Source: Lantana camara (lineage: Eukaryota > Streptophyta > Magnoliopsida > Lamiales > Verbenaceae). From it: 64,000 bases of DNA. The notes beneath the pieces were generated by a model. That model worked only from the letters and a program-made list of their open reading frames with translations. It was not told where the DNA came from and made no database searches. The stretch lies in NCBI GenBank assembly GCA_037501455.1, contig CM074861.1, positions 35,232,001 to 35,296,000 of the forward strand. Reading direction: 5' to 3'. Position numbers and translations under genes: made by a program. Each line of letters starts with the position of its first letter. Position 1 is the stretch's first letter. Below, one piece after another: positions 46,101 through 57,312 of this stretch.

Positions 46101-48241
46101 ATGGCCAAAAAGCGAAAGCACTCAACCCCTAAACCTTCCTCCACAGCCAAATCACAACCACCCAGACGCCGCAAACCACCACGCGGTCATCCGGTCGGTG
46201 ACTACCCCATCATTGAGACGGAGGAAGACCTTCGCCTCTATCGCGAAGCACTAGCCCGGGAACGAGAAGCTGCATCCTCAGATCCACCATCAACAGCGGC
46301 AGAATCCCCTTCACCACCACCTAAAACCCTAGATCCGCCATTTGTACCCCCATCTTAGCCAACCATCACTCCTATTTCGGTCATTCATTCCGCGACAGAT
46401 ATTTATGCATTCTTAGATGCGAAGGGCAAAGCCTATAAGGCTGCCGCCTCTCTCTAGATTTCTGCCGCCACACTTGCGACCCAAACCACCGCGTCACCTC
46501 CACTCACGGCTGCAGAAAGAAAGGCCAAGCGTCGACAAGACAACCTCGCCACCATCTCCACCGCTGTTTCCATTCCCATTCCCCCCAAGTTTCAGCCACC
46601 GGAGTTCGAAATCCGGCGCTCTTCCCGAATTAAGGACGTGTCTGTGCCATCTTCCTTATAGGAGACCCCACCGGCCGCCGTCACTTGCTCCTAGGGCAGC
46701 GGTTGCGCCGCCGCCTACCGTCACATCTCCGCCGCTTGTTTCGACTGCTCCCCTTACTTCGCCTCCATCTCCGACGGAAGAGAGTGCACGGACCCACTCA
46801 GACACCCCTTGCCCTCCTCCGATTTCTGTGTTTGATGAAGTGGGGCCATCACAACCCTATTGCTCTCCCTCTGATTCACCAAGCACATCTGTTCACCAAT
46901 CTGAAGACGATGCTTTTCTCAATTCCAGGTCTGATCCAGAATTTACTTTTGAGGGTGAAGAGATCCCATGCCCTGAGCCGTTGAGATGGGTTTTCACTCA
47001 TTCGCGCTTAGGTTGCCTGCTCCAACTGACCACCTGTCCCCCGGTTGATTCAGATGCCTCTGAAGGTTCGGAGGAATTCGAGGAAGAAGCACCTCCTGGC
47101 ACAAGGAAGCCGAAATTCAATGCTCACACAGCCCCTATCGTTGCAGGTAAGATCCTTGAACTTTGACACTTTAAAACAAATAGGTTTATATGATGATGCC
47201 TGTGAGTACATGCATTCCATAGGGTGGTATGAGTTTTTTGTTTTAGATGATCCTATCTATGTGGAATTAGTAAGAGAATTCTACCATGCCTTTCATTTTC
47301 GGACCCCTAAAAATTTTAATCTGGATACCCCGTGCATCACTTTTACTTTGATGGGTGCGCATTATACTATGTCTGTAAATGATTTCAATATTGCCCTCCG
47401 TCTTGTTGCTGCTTCTGATTTGCAAAGTGAAGACTACGTGCACATGATTAATGACTTTAAAAATGAGACTGCATTTGTTGTTAGAGATGTTTTCCATGCT
47501 CTTTCTGTGAGAGGGACCCCTGCATATCATTCCAAAAAATCCATGGATTTTAATTTAGTGGACCCCACCTTGAGATATTTGTATAGGTTTATTTCATCAA
47601 CTTTTTCCAACAGAACTAGTGGTTTGGGTGTTATAACTAAAACGTAATTGTTCTTTTTATGGGGAATGGTATAGAAAAGGAAAGTCAACCTTGGTCTTTG
47701 GTTAGCAATTGCATTTAGGGATGTCAGACGGGGACGCCGGAAGTTGAGTCTTGGGCAGGTCATCACACACTTGGCACGTAATTTATACTTAATTGATCGT
47801 GATATGCCTAATTTCACTATTGCTTGTAGCGTATCTCCTCTTGACCTTTATAGTTTGGATAATATGCGCATGTTGGCTAAACCCGAGGAAGGTTTTTCTG
47901 TTTCCCGTGCAGGTTTGAAACCGGAAGATGTCCTGAGAGTTTTTCCAAAGAAGGACGATTCCCCCGTTGAGCAACAGCCCTGTATGGCTGTTAGTGACTT
48001 GAAAACGCGTTTGGAGCGAGTCGAACTTGAATTGCTTGAGCTCCGGGAGATAACTAACAGGAAGTTGGACATCATCCTGGCCTCTTTCGGCCATACACAG
48101 CCCTCGAACGGACACAGTCGCGCCCCGGCGCTTTCAGGGAAGTCCTCATTTAAATTTTGTCAATGCATCGGGACTTTGCATGTTTTAAGGGGAGGGGGGG
48201 ATATACGAGCTGAGTTCACTTTTGTAGGCTCGTTTGACTGA
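46101..48241 (+). pseudogene. Third ORF downstream of pol, Athila ORF-like, broken
   Basis: ATG at 46101 opens a basic, proline- and serine-rich N-terminus (MAKKRKHSTPKP, then RRRKPPRGH), a possible nuclear signal. After stops at 46356 and later, and frame changes, an acidic linker (about 46790-47130) leads to a globular domain (about 47150-47700: IGLYDDACEYMHSIGWYEFF, LVREFYHAF, FTLMGAHYTMSVNDF), similar in style to the plant transposon proteins of Athila ORF1 type. A C-terminal segment (about 47998-48075: LKTRLERVELELLELREI) looks like a coiled coil. Stops at 47645 and about 47672 interrupt it. I see no membrane segment, so an envelope role is not supported. Confidence 0.72.
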
Positions 48242-49570
48242 ATTTGGGGGTATTTTCATCGGTTTTGCATGTACATACTGCTGTCTATATTTCTTATTTT
48301 TAGGCAGTTTATTTTCTAGGATTTTTGGGGCTGATTTTTGGTTTCACTTGAACCCGAGGATGTTAGAATTTATCACTAATTCGTTTCCATCTTGAACGTG
48401 ATTGCCTAAGCTTGAACCTTGAATATTTGCTCGAACTTATTAGGCAATTTGGACATGTGAACGCTTGTGTGTAATTTGATTAATTAGTATGACTTCATAC
48501 CCTTATTTCTCGCGCACTAATTGATCGGATTATGTACTTTGCTTAGACGAATTGGTTGATTTTTTTTTCAATTAAGGACTGAAATTTGACTAGAGTACAC
48601 TTTAATTCCCTTCGAGGCGAAATAGATTGATTAACGAATGAATCGGGAAGTGACTAAGGCCTTCATGTCGGTGTTTTCAGCCTTTTGTTGGATTTTCACT
48701 ATATCACATTGCCCTTTTGACCCCGCTGTGCCTTAGTTTTGTGCTAATTTCTTTCTTAGCCATGTTACAAGCCAAAAGCACAATACGAATTTCCTACCCC
48801 TATTTTCTTAACATCTTGCTTACTCGTTTTTCTTTGGGATTACATGATAGATGTCTAGACTCCTTTTTGGATTTAGGTGAATTTGAGAGTTTCGTTATGT
48901 GAGGAATGAAAGAAATCATGCCTGTGGAGTGGCTAATGAAACAAAAACAGAACGAAAAAGAAGTCAGAAGAAAAAAAGAAAAAGAAAAGTGAGCTGAGAA
49001 AAAAAAGAAAAAAAAAAAACAAAAGCAAGAGAGAAAGAATAAGAATAGTATGAGAACAGAAAGAAAAAAAAGAGAGTTGAATATTCTAGAATTTCATATA
49101 CAAAAGGGTGGGGATATTATTGTGATTGGGAGTCTTTTTGGGAAAATGAAAAGGGAAACAATTTGGGGATTAATTTTAATTTGAGTAAGCTTGGTGTTTG
49201 AGCCTTTGATTTACTTTTTCCTACCCCGACCCAAGCCTACGTTACAAGCTCCTAAAGACCTTTCGATCCCGGGTCATGAGTTGATTCAATTAGTGGAGAT
49301 TGGAATGAAGGGTGTGCTTGAAATTGATGATTGGTCCTATTGCGAAAAACTTGAACTTATTTGCCTAGTCTTTGTACATCTTTTGGTTCGTTTCACACTA
49401 CACACGAGGGCATGATTTTTGTACTAATTGGTTGAATTGCATGTGGTCAAGTAATGAGTTTGAATTGCTAGATTCGTTTAGGCAAGTGTGTGAGGATCGT
49501 TTTAGCGAGGGGTTCGATGGTTATGATGTTACCTTATTTTATTTCCCTCGAGGACGAATGTATTGATAAG
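48242..49570 (+). other. Non-coding 3' region with purine-rich tract
   Basis: It contains an extended A/G-rich tract at about 48941-49076, far upstream of the terminal polypurine tract. The open frames 48717-48902 and 49191-49415 show no domain. Confidence 0.7.
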
Positions 49571-49582
49571 TCTGGGGGAATT
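49571..49582 (+). other. Polypurine tract of the Athila-like element
   Basis: TCTGGGGGAATT directly precedes the 3' LTR. Confidence 0.75.
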
Positions 49583-50999
49583 TTATAACGTGCTTAATTT
49601 TCTATCTTTCTTATTCTCGGGACTGCACTTTTGAGCTTAAATTGTATATATATTGGTGCTTTTGATGGATTTTCGTGTTTTGAGAAGTGCAGGGACTTGG
49701 AAATAATTTTTGGACTTATATGGTAGACTTTAGCATGTAATTGTGTTTTAGAAGTTGGAGCTTTCAATTTGGCATGTGGGTTGCAAACATGGGAATTTTT
49801 GGAGTGTGGACCTTGGTTTTAGTATAATGTGGCTGGCTTGTTTTATTCGGAGATGGGCTTGATAGTGCTGGGCCTTGAGCATACATTGATTTAATTTGAC
49901 TGAAGGAAGTCCAGCCTTGGAGAGAAGTCTTGTGCGTCAAGTTTGCGTAGAATCCAAGTCCTCTTTGGACAAGGATTTGGAAGGCTTGTTTTGGAGATTA
50001 TATATTCACGTCTTGGGAGAGAACTTTAGAGAAGATTCAGGAGACAATTCCTGAGAGCAGTTCAACGCAGAAGCATATCGGCGAGTGTCGAAGATTTCTC
50101 CGAGAAGCAACAATCTTTCCTCTTTTGTTAGTTAGATTATGCCTTTATTTTGTTTTATGCTTTCAATCATGTTTATGAATAACTAAATCTATAGTACTTA
50201 GCTAGGAGTTTACAATTCATGTTTTAGACATCGTGAGACCTAATTAGTTTTATAATTCAGTTTTAATTCAAGTATTTATTAATTCCCCGTGTGCCTTTTT
50301 TATTGTTATTTATTTGCTTAGTTAAGCCCAATTTTCTAATTAGATGGTTGCATATTGCTAATCTTGATTGCATGAAGTATACGTAGTGCTTGATAGATAC
50401 TTAGTAGTGCGTTAGTGATAGGAAGTCGTAAAGTCGAATCTGCTTCACTAAGGGAATTAATAATCGAATTTGAATCTTGCACGTGTAATGACTTGGTTAA
50501 TTTGGGCTAGTGTTTTCTTAATACTTAATGCTATTGACTCATTGAATCCTGTCGAGTGTCTCCAGGGGTTGTGAGTTGATTAGGGAATAACTGTCGAGTG
50601 TCTCTAGGTTATTCTACCACTTAAGAGAAAACGAAGCGGGGTCGAGTGTCTCTATCCGCTATAGCTAGTCTATTTGAATAACTAAATTTATCTTTGCGTC
50701 TATGATCGATGTTTTAAACTGAATTGTGATTCCTAGCTAGGTATTGCCTTTCCAATTGATTTATCAAAACTCCAATCTCTACGTGATTTTTCGTTTTTAC
50801 TTTGTTTTTAATTATTAGTTGTTAATTAGTTTAGTAAACTTCAAAACCCCCTATTTTTACGTGTTAATTTTAGTGAGTTCTTCTATGATTAAATTAGAAT
50901 TATTTTCACCCAATCCCTGAGGATTCGACCCATTCGCACTAAACTCAGTTATTAGTTGTGAATAGGATTACTTTATTTTGACAAATTCGACACTTGTCA
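49583..50999 (+). repeat. 3' LTR of Athila-like element, 1417 bp
   Basis: TTATAACGTGC (start G changed to T) to GACACTTGTCA. The three hairpins recur with loops at 50551-50564 (TCTCCA variant), 50593-50606 and 50641-50654. Arms of the third read AGCGGG and TCCGCT, so a mismatch present in the 5' LTR is paired here. Confidence 0.93.
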
Positions 51000-51094
51000 A
51001 AGGGTCACACACAAATGCCAGAATATGAGGATTATGGTAGGATGTTAATGTGATTAACGAAGGATAAAATTGTTGATCGAAAATGGGGCTGGAA

Positions 51095-51219
51095 CACGTG
51101 GGCATTGCCACGTGTCAAAAGACACGTGACTGCCACGTGTCACGTAGCCTGCATGGCTCCCATGTGTCACGCACACATAGCACGTACGTGGCTCCAAACG
51201 TGTAATTATATTACACGTG
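51095..51219. promoter_or_regulatory. G-box cluster in the 28810-51948 solo LTR
   Basis: CACGTG at 51095, 51109, 51123, 51134 and 51214, with near matches between. It corresponds to the cluster at 13-64 of the first copia LTR. Confidence 0.7.
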
Positions 51220-53049
51220 AATTCTTTACTAGAATTGATTAATTAAATTATAATTAATTAATTTTAGTCTTTTAATTAATTTTGAATTAATTGTTAAGAC
51301 TATTCTCAAATAAACTTAACCCAATAAATAATTAATCAGGAATTAAATCATTTATTGAAGCTTGGCTTTTAACTTTAAGAAAGTTAAAAAGTCCAACTTC
51401 CTATTGTAGGAGAGAGAGTGTTGTTCTTGCAAAGACTTGGAGAATAAGTTGATGACTTATTATTCCAATTAAATTAATAATTAAATTAGTTAATTAGTGA
51501 GCAAGAAAACAAAGTCCACTAGGCTTAGAGAAGCCCTAGTAGGTTCGAACCCCACTAGTATTTATTCTAGTGGAGGTGTTTCTCTTATTCTTTAGACCAA
51601 TACTCAAGAAGTGTTAAGTTTTTGAGAAAAATAAAAGAAAAGTTTTCAATGTAAAAATCCTAGCCTAACACAAGCCATAAAACTAGAATTCTCACTCTCT
51701 TGATCGTGTTCAAGGACTGGTGTGGATACGCTTTGGAGGATTGCCTACTTTGGATCTAATCGAAGGCCGTTCGAGGGACTTTCCGCTTGAAGGGTGATCG
51801 TTAGGCGGTAACGACATCACAAGAAAGCTTCAATTAACGTGAGTTTCTTGATACACCTTACGATACGATACGAATATTACAAGTTTTTAGATCTGCTTTT
51901 GGAAAAAAATTTAAACTTCCGCTGCGCATACTCTGATATTTTCCAACATATGATATGTACTTTGAGGGCTTGTCCCGTTTGTTATAAGACTTTGAAAACG
52001 GTTGGTATACGTATATAAGCTATTTTTTGTTTGATTTGAAAACCTTTGATAAGGGTGTGTGTGTAAGCGAGTTTTGAACTTTGAAAGTTAAGCTTTGTGG
52101 AAATGTGAACTTTGAACTTTTCATTGGGCCTCGGTCCCCCGGAGAGTGGTGTGGTATCTCGAGACGGCCGTAGGGTCATCGAGCTCTCCCATCAACACTT
52201 TCCTTTGAGAGTCACCCAACCTTAGGAGGTTGACGAAGGGTGTTTCTCTTGAACCGGTGGAAGCAACCGCCAAAGGTTTCAAGGTCGTAATTAATCCTTG
52301 TCTCGTGTGCATTTTGCTGATAGCTAGGGCCGTCAACCCTTCTATCACCCAGAGAAATGATGGTTTATGAATTCTGTTTTGAGTATGATTATGCCTTTGT
52401 TTATGGAAGTTGGTGTGACTTTGAATGAATCTATGAAACGGGAATGGACTTCTAACTACTTAAAATTGGTTGTTTTGGCCTTTGGCCCTTAACTTCTTTT
52501 AAGTATCTATATCTATTATCACGGGAAACGTTTTAGCTTGCAAAAACCATTCTCGGTTCATGAATCTTTATGAATTTTGTTAAGTGCTTTGCTCTATAAG
52601 TATTATGGGTACGTGTGTTAGCCCCCTCACTAGTCTTTAGGACTAACCCTCGTTGTTATTTCTTCTTTTCCCCTTTTCTTTTGAGTTGCAGGTATAGTTG
52701 AGTTGAGCTAGGCAGCAAGTGGTCGTAGAGTCTTACTTGTGGCATAGCTCGAGTCTCATTTGCATTGTAGTGGTTTTATCTTGGATACTCATGATCTATT
52801 TTGAGAAATTTGTAATATGATACTTAGATACTCGTAGACTTTGGGATACTTGATCTTTTGGCCCGGGATGGGCATGAACATGTAAATAACTTGTATATAT
52901 GCTCTCTAAACTAGTTGTTGGTCTTGGGATGTATGATATGAGTTGTTAATCGCTTCTGCTATATTCTTGTTTTAATATGCACTCTGATTGAGGGTCTAGA
53001 TCGCCTAGCTAGGGTGTGAGTTTTGTTGTTTCTTGTTCGCTATTGTTTG

Positions 53050-55172
53050 TGCTGGTTAGGGGCCCGAAATAGTAGTGTTCTGGGACCGTACTTAAATTTT
53101 TTTTTCCTAATATACAAGTATCAAAATATTTCTAAAATATTTAAATATAAACAGTGGAAGACTAGCCGGATCTACTCAAGTATATACATGCAATTGATAA
53201 TAAATTTTAAATCACAAAGCAGATAAATAAAGCATGCAATTAACACTTAAGAGCACAGAATTTATCATGCTTAAACAAAATATCATATAAAAATACCTTT
53301 CACCGAAGATGGCTACTGCGCTCTGAATTCACCTCCCGAGAATCCGATACACGATCACTTCTCGTGAAACTGGCAGAGCTTCCCTGCAATATCCCCAGAG
53401 AAACCCTCGGAGTGTGGACTCCAAAAGTATTTCTCTAAATACTAGAGAAAATAAAACTTTAAACTAGAAAACCCTTTTCAGGGTTTAATATCCCGAAATT
53501 AAGTGTTTTATATATTAAATATATAGACACCTAATTAAAATTAATTCCAAAATAATAAGAAATTAATTAGGAGAAAGGGATATGGTTTCAAAGCTAAGAG
53601 CTAGCCAAACCTTCTCCCAAAAGTTGTGAGAAAAAATAAAGTGCCAAGACCCCTATTTATAGGGGAAAAACTGAGGGTAAAATAGTAATTTCATATCCCA
53701 CTTGCGGTTGCAACTTGGATGCAAAATCTGAAGTGACTACGTTGTAGCTCTCATCACCACGAGTTCAATGCCGCCAGCCACTCGCCGAAACTCCTCCGCA
53801 CGCGCCCTCACGCGCCGTCTGAAAGTGGCGCTTGTTATGGCACGCGCGGTCGTAGAGTTTCTGGTCTGACCGAACCTGGTTCAAACCCCGTTCAGTCCAG
53901 TTCGGTCAAGATCACATCTGGGTTGTTAACCTTTAGCGACGTGGCGTGATCCGAACCGTCCACGCGGCGTTCCACGAGGGGCCCAGTCAGTGCCACTTGG
54001 CGCCTGTCTACTGACGTGGCGTGACCTGTCATCTGCCACGTCAGCTGCCACGTCATTTTTTAAATTTTTTTTATTTTCTCCAAAATAAAATTTCGGGCAT
54101 TTCCAACACTTTGGAATTTCAATTTATTTTCTTAAAATAAATTCCTTGGTTATTTTCAAACACTTTGAAAATTTATTTCTCTCTTTCCCTTTAATGTTTT
54201 ATCTTCGAGTTTTCAATTGGGGCTTGCAGGGGGACCTGCAGGACTAATTAATTTTAGCTCCAAATGGGTTAATATATTATCATCTCATGATAATAATTAA
54301 TTATCGTTCAACAATATTTAATTCCACTAAATAAATATCGTTGCACTCTAAAATTAATTAAATTATTCACGAATTTCTCGATCTAGAATAATTTTGCATT
54401 TTACTCCTCCGTGTAGTTATCCATGAAAACTAAATTAATACTACTATCATTTATTTTTCACTTCTAATCTGAAATTTCTTGATTCGCCTTAAGTTCAAAT
54501 TTCTTGTACGTGAAACACATTCAACATACAACTTTAGTGAAACATTTACACGAAGTACTTTGGCCAAAGTTTTAATTCGAACTTTACAAATCTATTTCAG
54601 GGATGCCTTTTAACCTTTCAACAAAGTCACAGATTCCTCGATCAATATTTCTCTTTAGCGCACTTCATGTAATCACTGAACGTACAAAGGTTTTGGTCAT
54701 CCCATAGCGAGACCTCACTTCTGAGCAAATTACAATGAGTAACACTACATGCCTAAAGTTGAAATACTACCAGGATTAAGAGTCCAATGCTCCATGAGAT
54801 TTATTCATTTTAGATAGTAGTTATAAAATGAACTATCTTAGTGGTCCAGTTCGATGTTTCCAATTCCATTGAAAATCATCAATGTGTTATAACTGGAAAC
54901 TCCATTTCCCTATAATGAAAGACTAGTCATCTTATATAACACATTATAGTCTCGATAAGAATTTATTCTTATCTTGACGACTAGAACCTTCATAACAGGT
55001 GATTTCGGTATTCAAAGTCTTTTCCTATGAAACACATTTCATATAAGAACACCATCACACGTTATTAATTATGTTAATATACTCATAACTTGCAATAATT
55101 TCAGTTTTATTAATCCAACAAAATACGAAGTATTTACAAAGAAATTGGATTTTCAGGGCACTAATCCCAATA
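53050..55172 (-). mobile_element. Solo copia LTR on the minus strand, 2123 bp
   Basis: The minus-strand reading begins TATTGGGATTAGTGCCC (at 55172; expected TGTTGGG) and ends CCCTAACCAGCA (at 53050). The exact duplication GTTTG lies at 53045-53049 and 55173-55177. A minus-strand TATA (CTATAAATAG, 53653-53662) is followed by GGGG as in the first copia LTR. No coding sequence. Confidence 0.87.
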
Positions 55173-55264
55173 GTTTGATGCGTGTGCGGACTCTTCATTT
55201 CGTTACACGTGTCGGACTCTAGTGCGGGGGATGTGGTGCCCATTGTTCGGGGTGCTACATCCTT

Positions 55265-55453
55265 GATCTACGACACAAGTGGGAATTTCTTGATTTTTCG
55301 TTTGACAACTTGTATGATGATATTGAGAAGAGTGCCTTGATGAAGGAAAAGGTGAGCCGTGGCATGCAAGACTTTTTTGGTTTATATAAACTGAAATATG
55401 GAAATCCCTTGAGTCCAAAACAATCAAGTTCTTCAAGTTCAGTAGATCTTTAA
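55265..55453 (+). pseudogene. hAT transposase, continuation after LTR B (inner hAT)
   Basis: The frame resumes with HKWEFLDFSFDNLYDDIEK directly after the TCCTT duplication of LTR B and ends at a stop at 55451-55453 after a serine run (SSSSSSVDL). The C-terminal dimerisation domain (hATC) expected of the family is absent before the element ends at 56090. A later exon could exist, but I see none. Confidence 0.9.
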
Positions 55454-55697
55454 GCCCATGCAATTCTGGATCTTACTCGTGTAAAATAATATATAATATA
55501 ATCAACTTATTTCTAATTAATTTGTCATTAAATTATCTTTTCTTTGTTTTTATGTAGAATTGGCGAATATGGGAATTGACAACACAATAGTTGATATTTG
55601 AAGAAGATTGAAGAAGTTTATTGTTGTGATTGTAAGAACTAGCTAGATGTTGAAGTTATTTGCATTTGAAATTTGGACTGTGTTTTGTGTTGATTTG

Positions 55698-55885
55698 TGT
55701 TGCTGCTATTACTACTTAGTGCTGCTACTTCTGCTTTAGTTTATTCAAATTTATAAGAACTGCTATATTTGTGTTGTTGCTACTGCTACTTCTGCTTTAA
55801 TCAAATTTGTAAGAATTGCTATATTTGTGCTGCTGCTACTGCTACTTAGTGTTGTTACTTCTGCTTTAGTTTAATCAAATTTTGT
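55698..55885 (+). repeat. Three imperfect ~60-bp tandem repeats in inner hAT
   Basis: Each unit contains CTGCTACT-type triplets followed by TGCTTTA..TCAAATTT..AAGAA.TGCTATATTTGTG. It lies downstream of the transposase remnant. Confidence 0.75.
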
Positions 55886-56828
55886 TCTGCTTGTTAACAA
55901 GATAACATGAATTTTGATGGAAAAAAGTAAAAAATAAAAAATGAAAAAATAGCGGATACCCGAACCCGACTTGATCGGGTACCCGATTTTTTCAGGTCGG
56001 GTTCGGGTACCATAAATAGCTATCCGAAATTTTGCGTTACCCGACCCGATTGACCCGAAACCCAAAAACCCGACCCGACGCCCACCCCTAACCACAACGC
56101 TGATTCTTCACCTCCCATCACCTCACCAATAAAAGGTAAATCAAAATTAGTTATTAAATATTTCATTTTAGCTAAAAAAGTTAATTTTTTGTGGTGTTTC
56201 TTGTTATTTGATAAACTGAAATTGAATAAGAGGGCATGAAAATTGAATAATTGAAACTGAAAATTGAATAATTGAAAATCAGTTTTAGATATAATTTAAT
56301 TTGCTTTTAGATGTATCATGTATGTTTTTGGAAAATTTGATAAACTGAATTAGATGTATATTTTTGGGGATTTGATAAATTGAAATTGAATAAGAGGGCC
56401 TGGAAATTGAATAATTGAAAACTGAATTCGATATATGTTTTGGGGGATTTGATAAACTGAATTATATATATGTTTCTGAAAATTTGATAAACTGCAAATT
56501 AAATTAGAGGATATCTATAGAGGTTAGATATGAAGGTATGAAAAATCCTATATTTTCTAATTTATGCCTATTTTTTTGAAGAACAACTCAACCATTTTTT
56601 TGTTGATTTGAAATGGTTGATTTTGAAGTTTGTTCATTACCAGATATAGTCTTTCATAATCATAACTTAGAGAATTCGTATATGCTTTAGTATCACTACT
56701 GATGTCTATATAGAAATGATTCTGAAAATTGAATAATTGAAAACTGAATTAGATATATTATGCAATGGAAAATTCTAAAATTCTGAACTTTCGGGGTCTA
56801 AAAGAAAGCACGACTCAATTGAAGTAGG

Positions 56829-57312
56829 TGGAAGGACTAGTGGAACCTCTTCTTCTTCGTTTGGTGGATGGAGTTTATTCAATAAAGCGGTTCAGACTAG
56901 GGAGATGATTACCCCAACAAAGAGTGAGTTGAATGTTTATCTTGAAGAGAGATGCCATGAGTATGATCCAAGTTTGGCTTCAAATGCATTCAATGCATGG
57001 GCGTGGTGGCACCAAAACGTGTACAAATTTCCTATATTGTCTATAATGGCTAAGGACACTCTAGCCATTCCCGTTACAATAGTGGCATCGAAGGCTACAT
57101 TTAGTGCCGGAAGTCGAGTGATTGATAAATGCCGTGCCCGATTAAAGCTGAAGATCGTCGAGATGTTGTTATCTAGTGGAGATTGGTTGAGAAAGCGTTT
57201 CGAAGTCAAGGCTAAAGTTGATGTAAGTAATTTCTTATTAAAATTTCTTATTTCTATTTAAAAGTAACTAATGATGTCTTTGATTTTTCAGGAAGAACGA
57301 AGATCAATGTGA
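56829..57312 (+). pseudogene. hAT transposase C-terminal (hATC) part of the outer hAT
   Basis: The reading from about 56829 gives a serine-rich linker, then SELNVYLEERCHEY, and the hATC dimerisation core (WAWWHQNVYKFPILSIMAKD, then LAIPVTIVASKATFSAGSRV; about 56995-57120). A GT donor after 57222 and an AG acceptor at 57290-57291 remove a 69-bp intron, giving a short last exon ending EERRSM and TGA at 57310-57312. An in-frame TAG lies near 56826 upstream. Only the C-terminus exists here. Confidence 0.85.

Larger units (their letters stand above)
38618..50999 (+). mobile_element. Athila-like Ty3/gypsy retrotransposon, 12.4 kb, decayed
   Basis: Two 1.41-kb LTRs flank gag, pol in the gypsy order (protease, RT, RNase H, integrase) and a third open frame downstream of pol. 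The exact duplication AAGGG lies at 38613-38617 and 51000-51004. The degenerate primer-binding site, the protease sequence and the downstream frame fit the Athila/Tat group. Several stops make it non-functional. Confidence 0.94.
28810..51948 (+). mobile_element. Solo copia LTR, split by two LTR retrotransposons
   Basis: It begins TGTTGGGAATAGTGCCC and ends TTTTCCAACA, with the exact duplication TATGA at 28805-28809 and 51949-51953. Pieces 28810-29290, 38080-38617 and 51005-51948 total about 1.96 kb. It belongs to the same broad family as the 1-7903 element. Confidence 0.92.
26948..55259 (+). mobile_element. Solo LTR, gypsy-like family B, split by two copia LTRs
   Basis: It begins TGTAACATCCCG and ends TTCGGGGTGCTACA. 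An exact 5-bp duplication TCCTT flanks it (26943-26947 and 55260-55264). Pieces 26948-28809, 51954-53049 and 55178-55259 sum to 3040 bp, nearly identical to the family C LTR length. It carries a splice-donor-like AAAG|GTAGGTA (27707) and an acceptor-like TTGCAG (52691). The open frames inside it have no domain. Confidence 0.9.
24854..56090. mobile_element. Inner hAT transposon, inserted in the outer hAT
   Basis: Both ends are TAGGGGTGGGC in inverted orientation, with subterminal CGGGT/ACCCG motifs. An exact 8-bp duplication ACCACAAC flanks it (24846-24853 and 56091-56098). Without the nested LTR stack it is about 2.9 kb. It encodes a RICESLEEPER-like transposase, now broken. A tandem repeat of about 60 bp occurs at 55698-55885. 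Confidence 0.93.

Noticed and set aside
46101..48241. Calling the third Athila-like frame an envelope gene
   Set aside because: No signal peptide or membrane segment visible; position alone is not enough.
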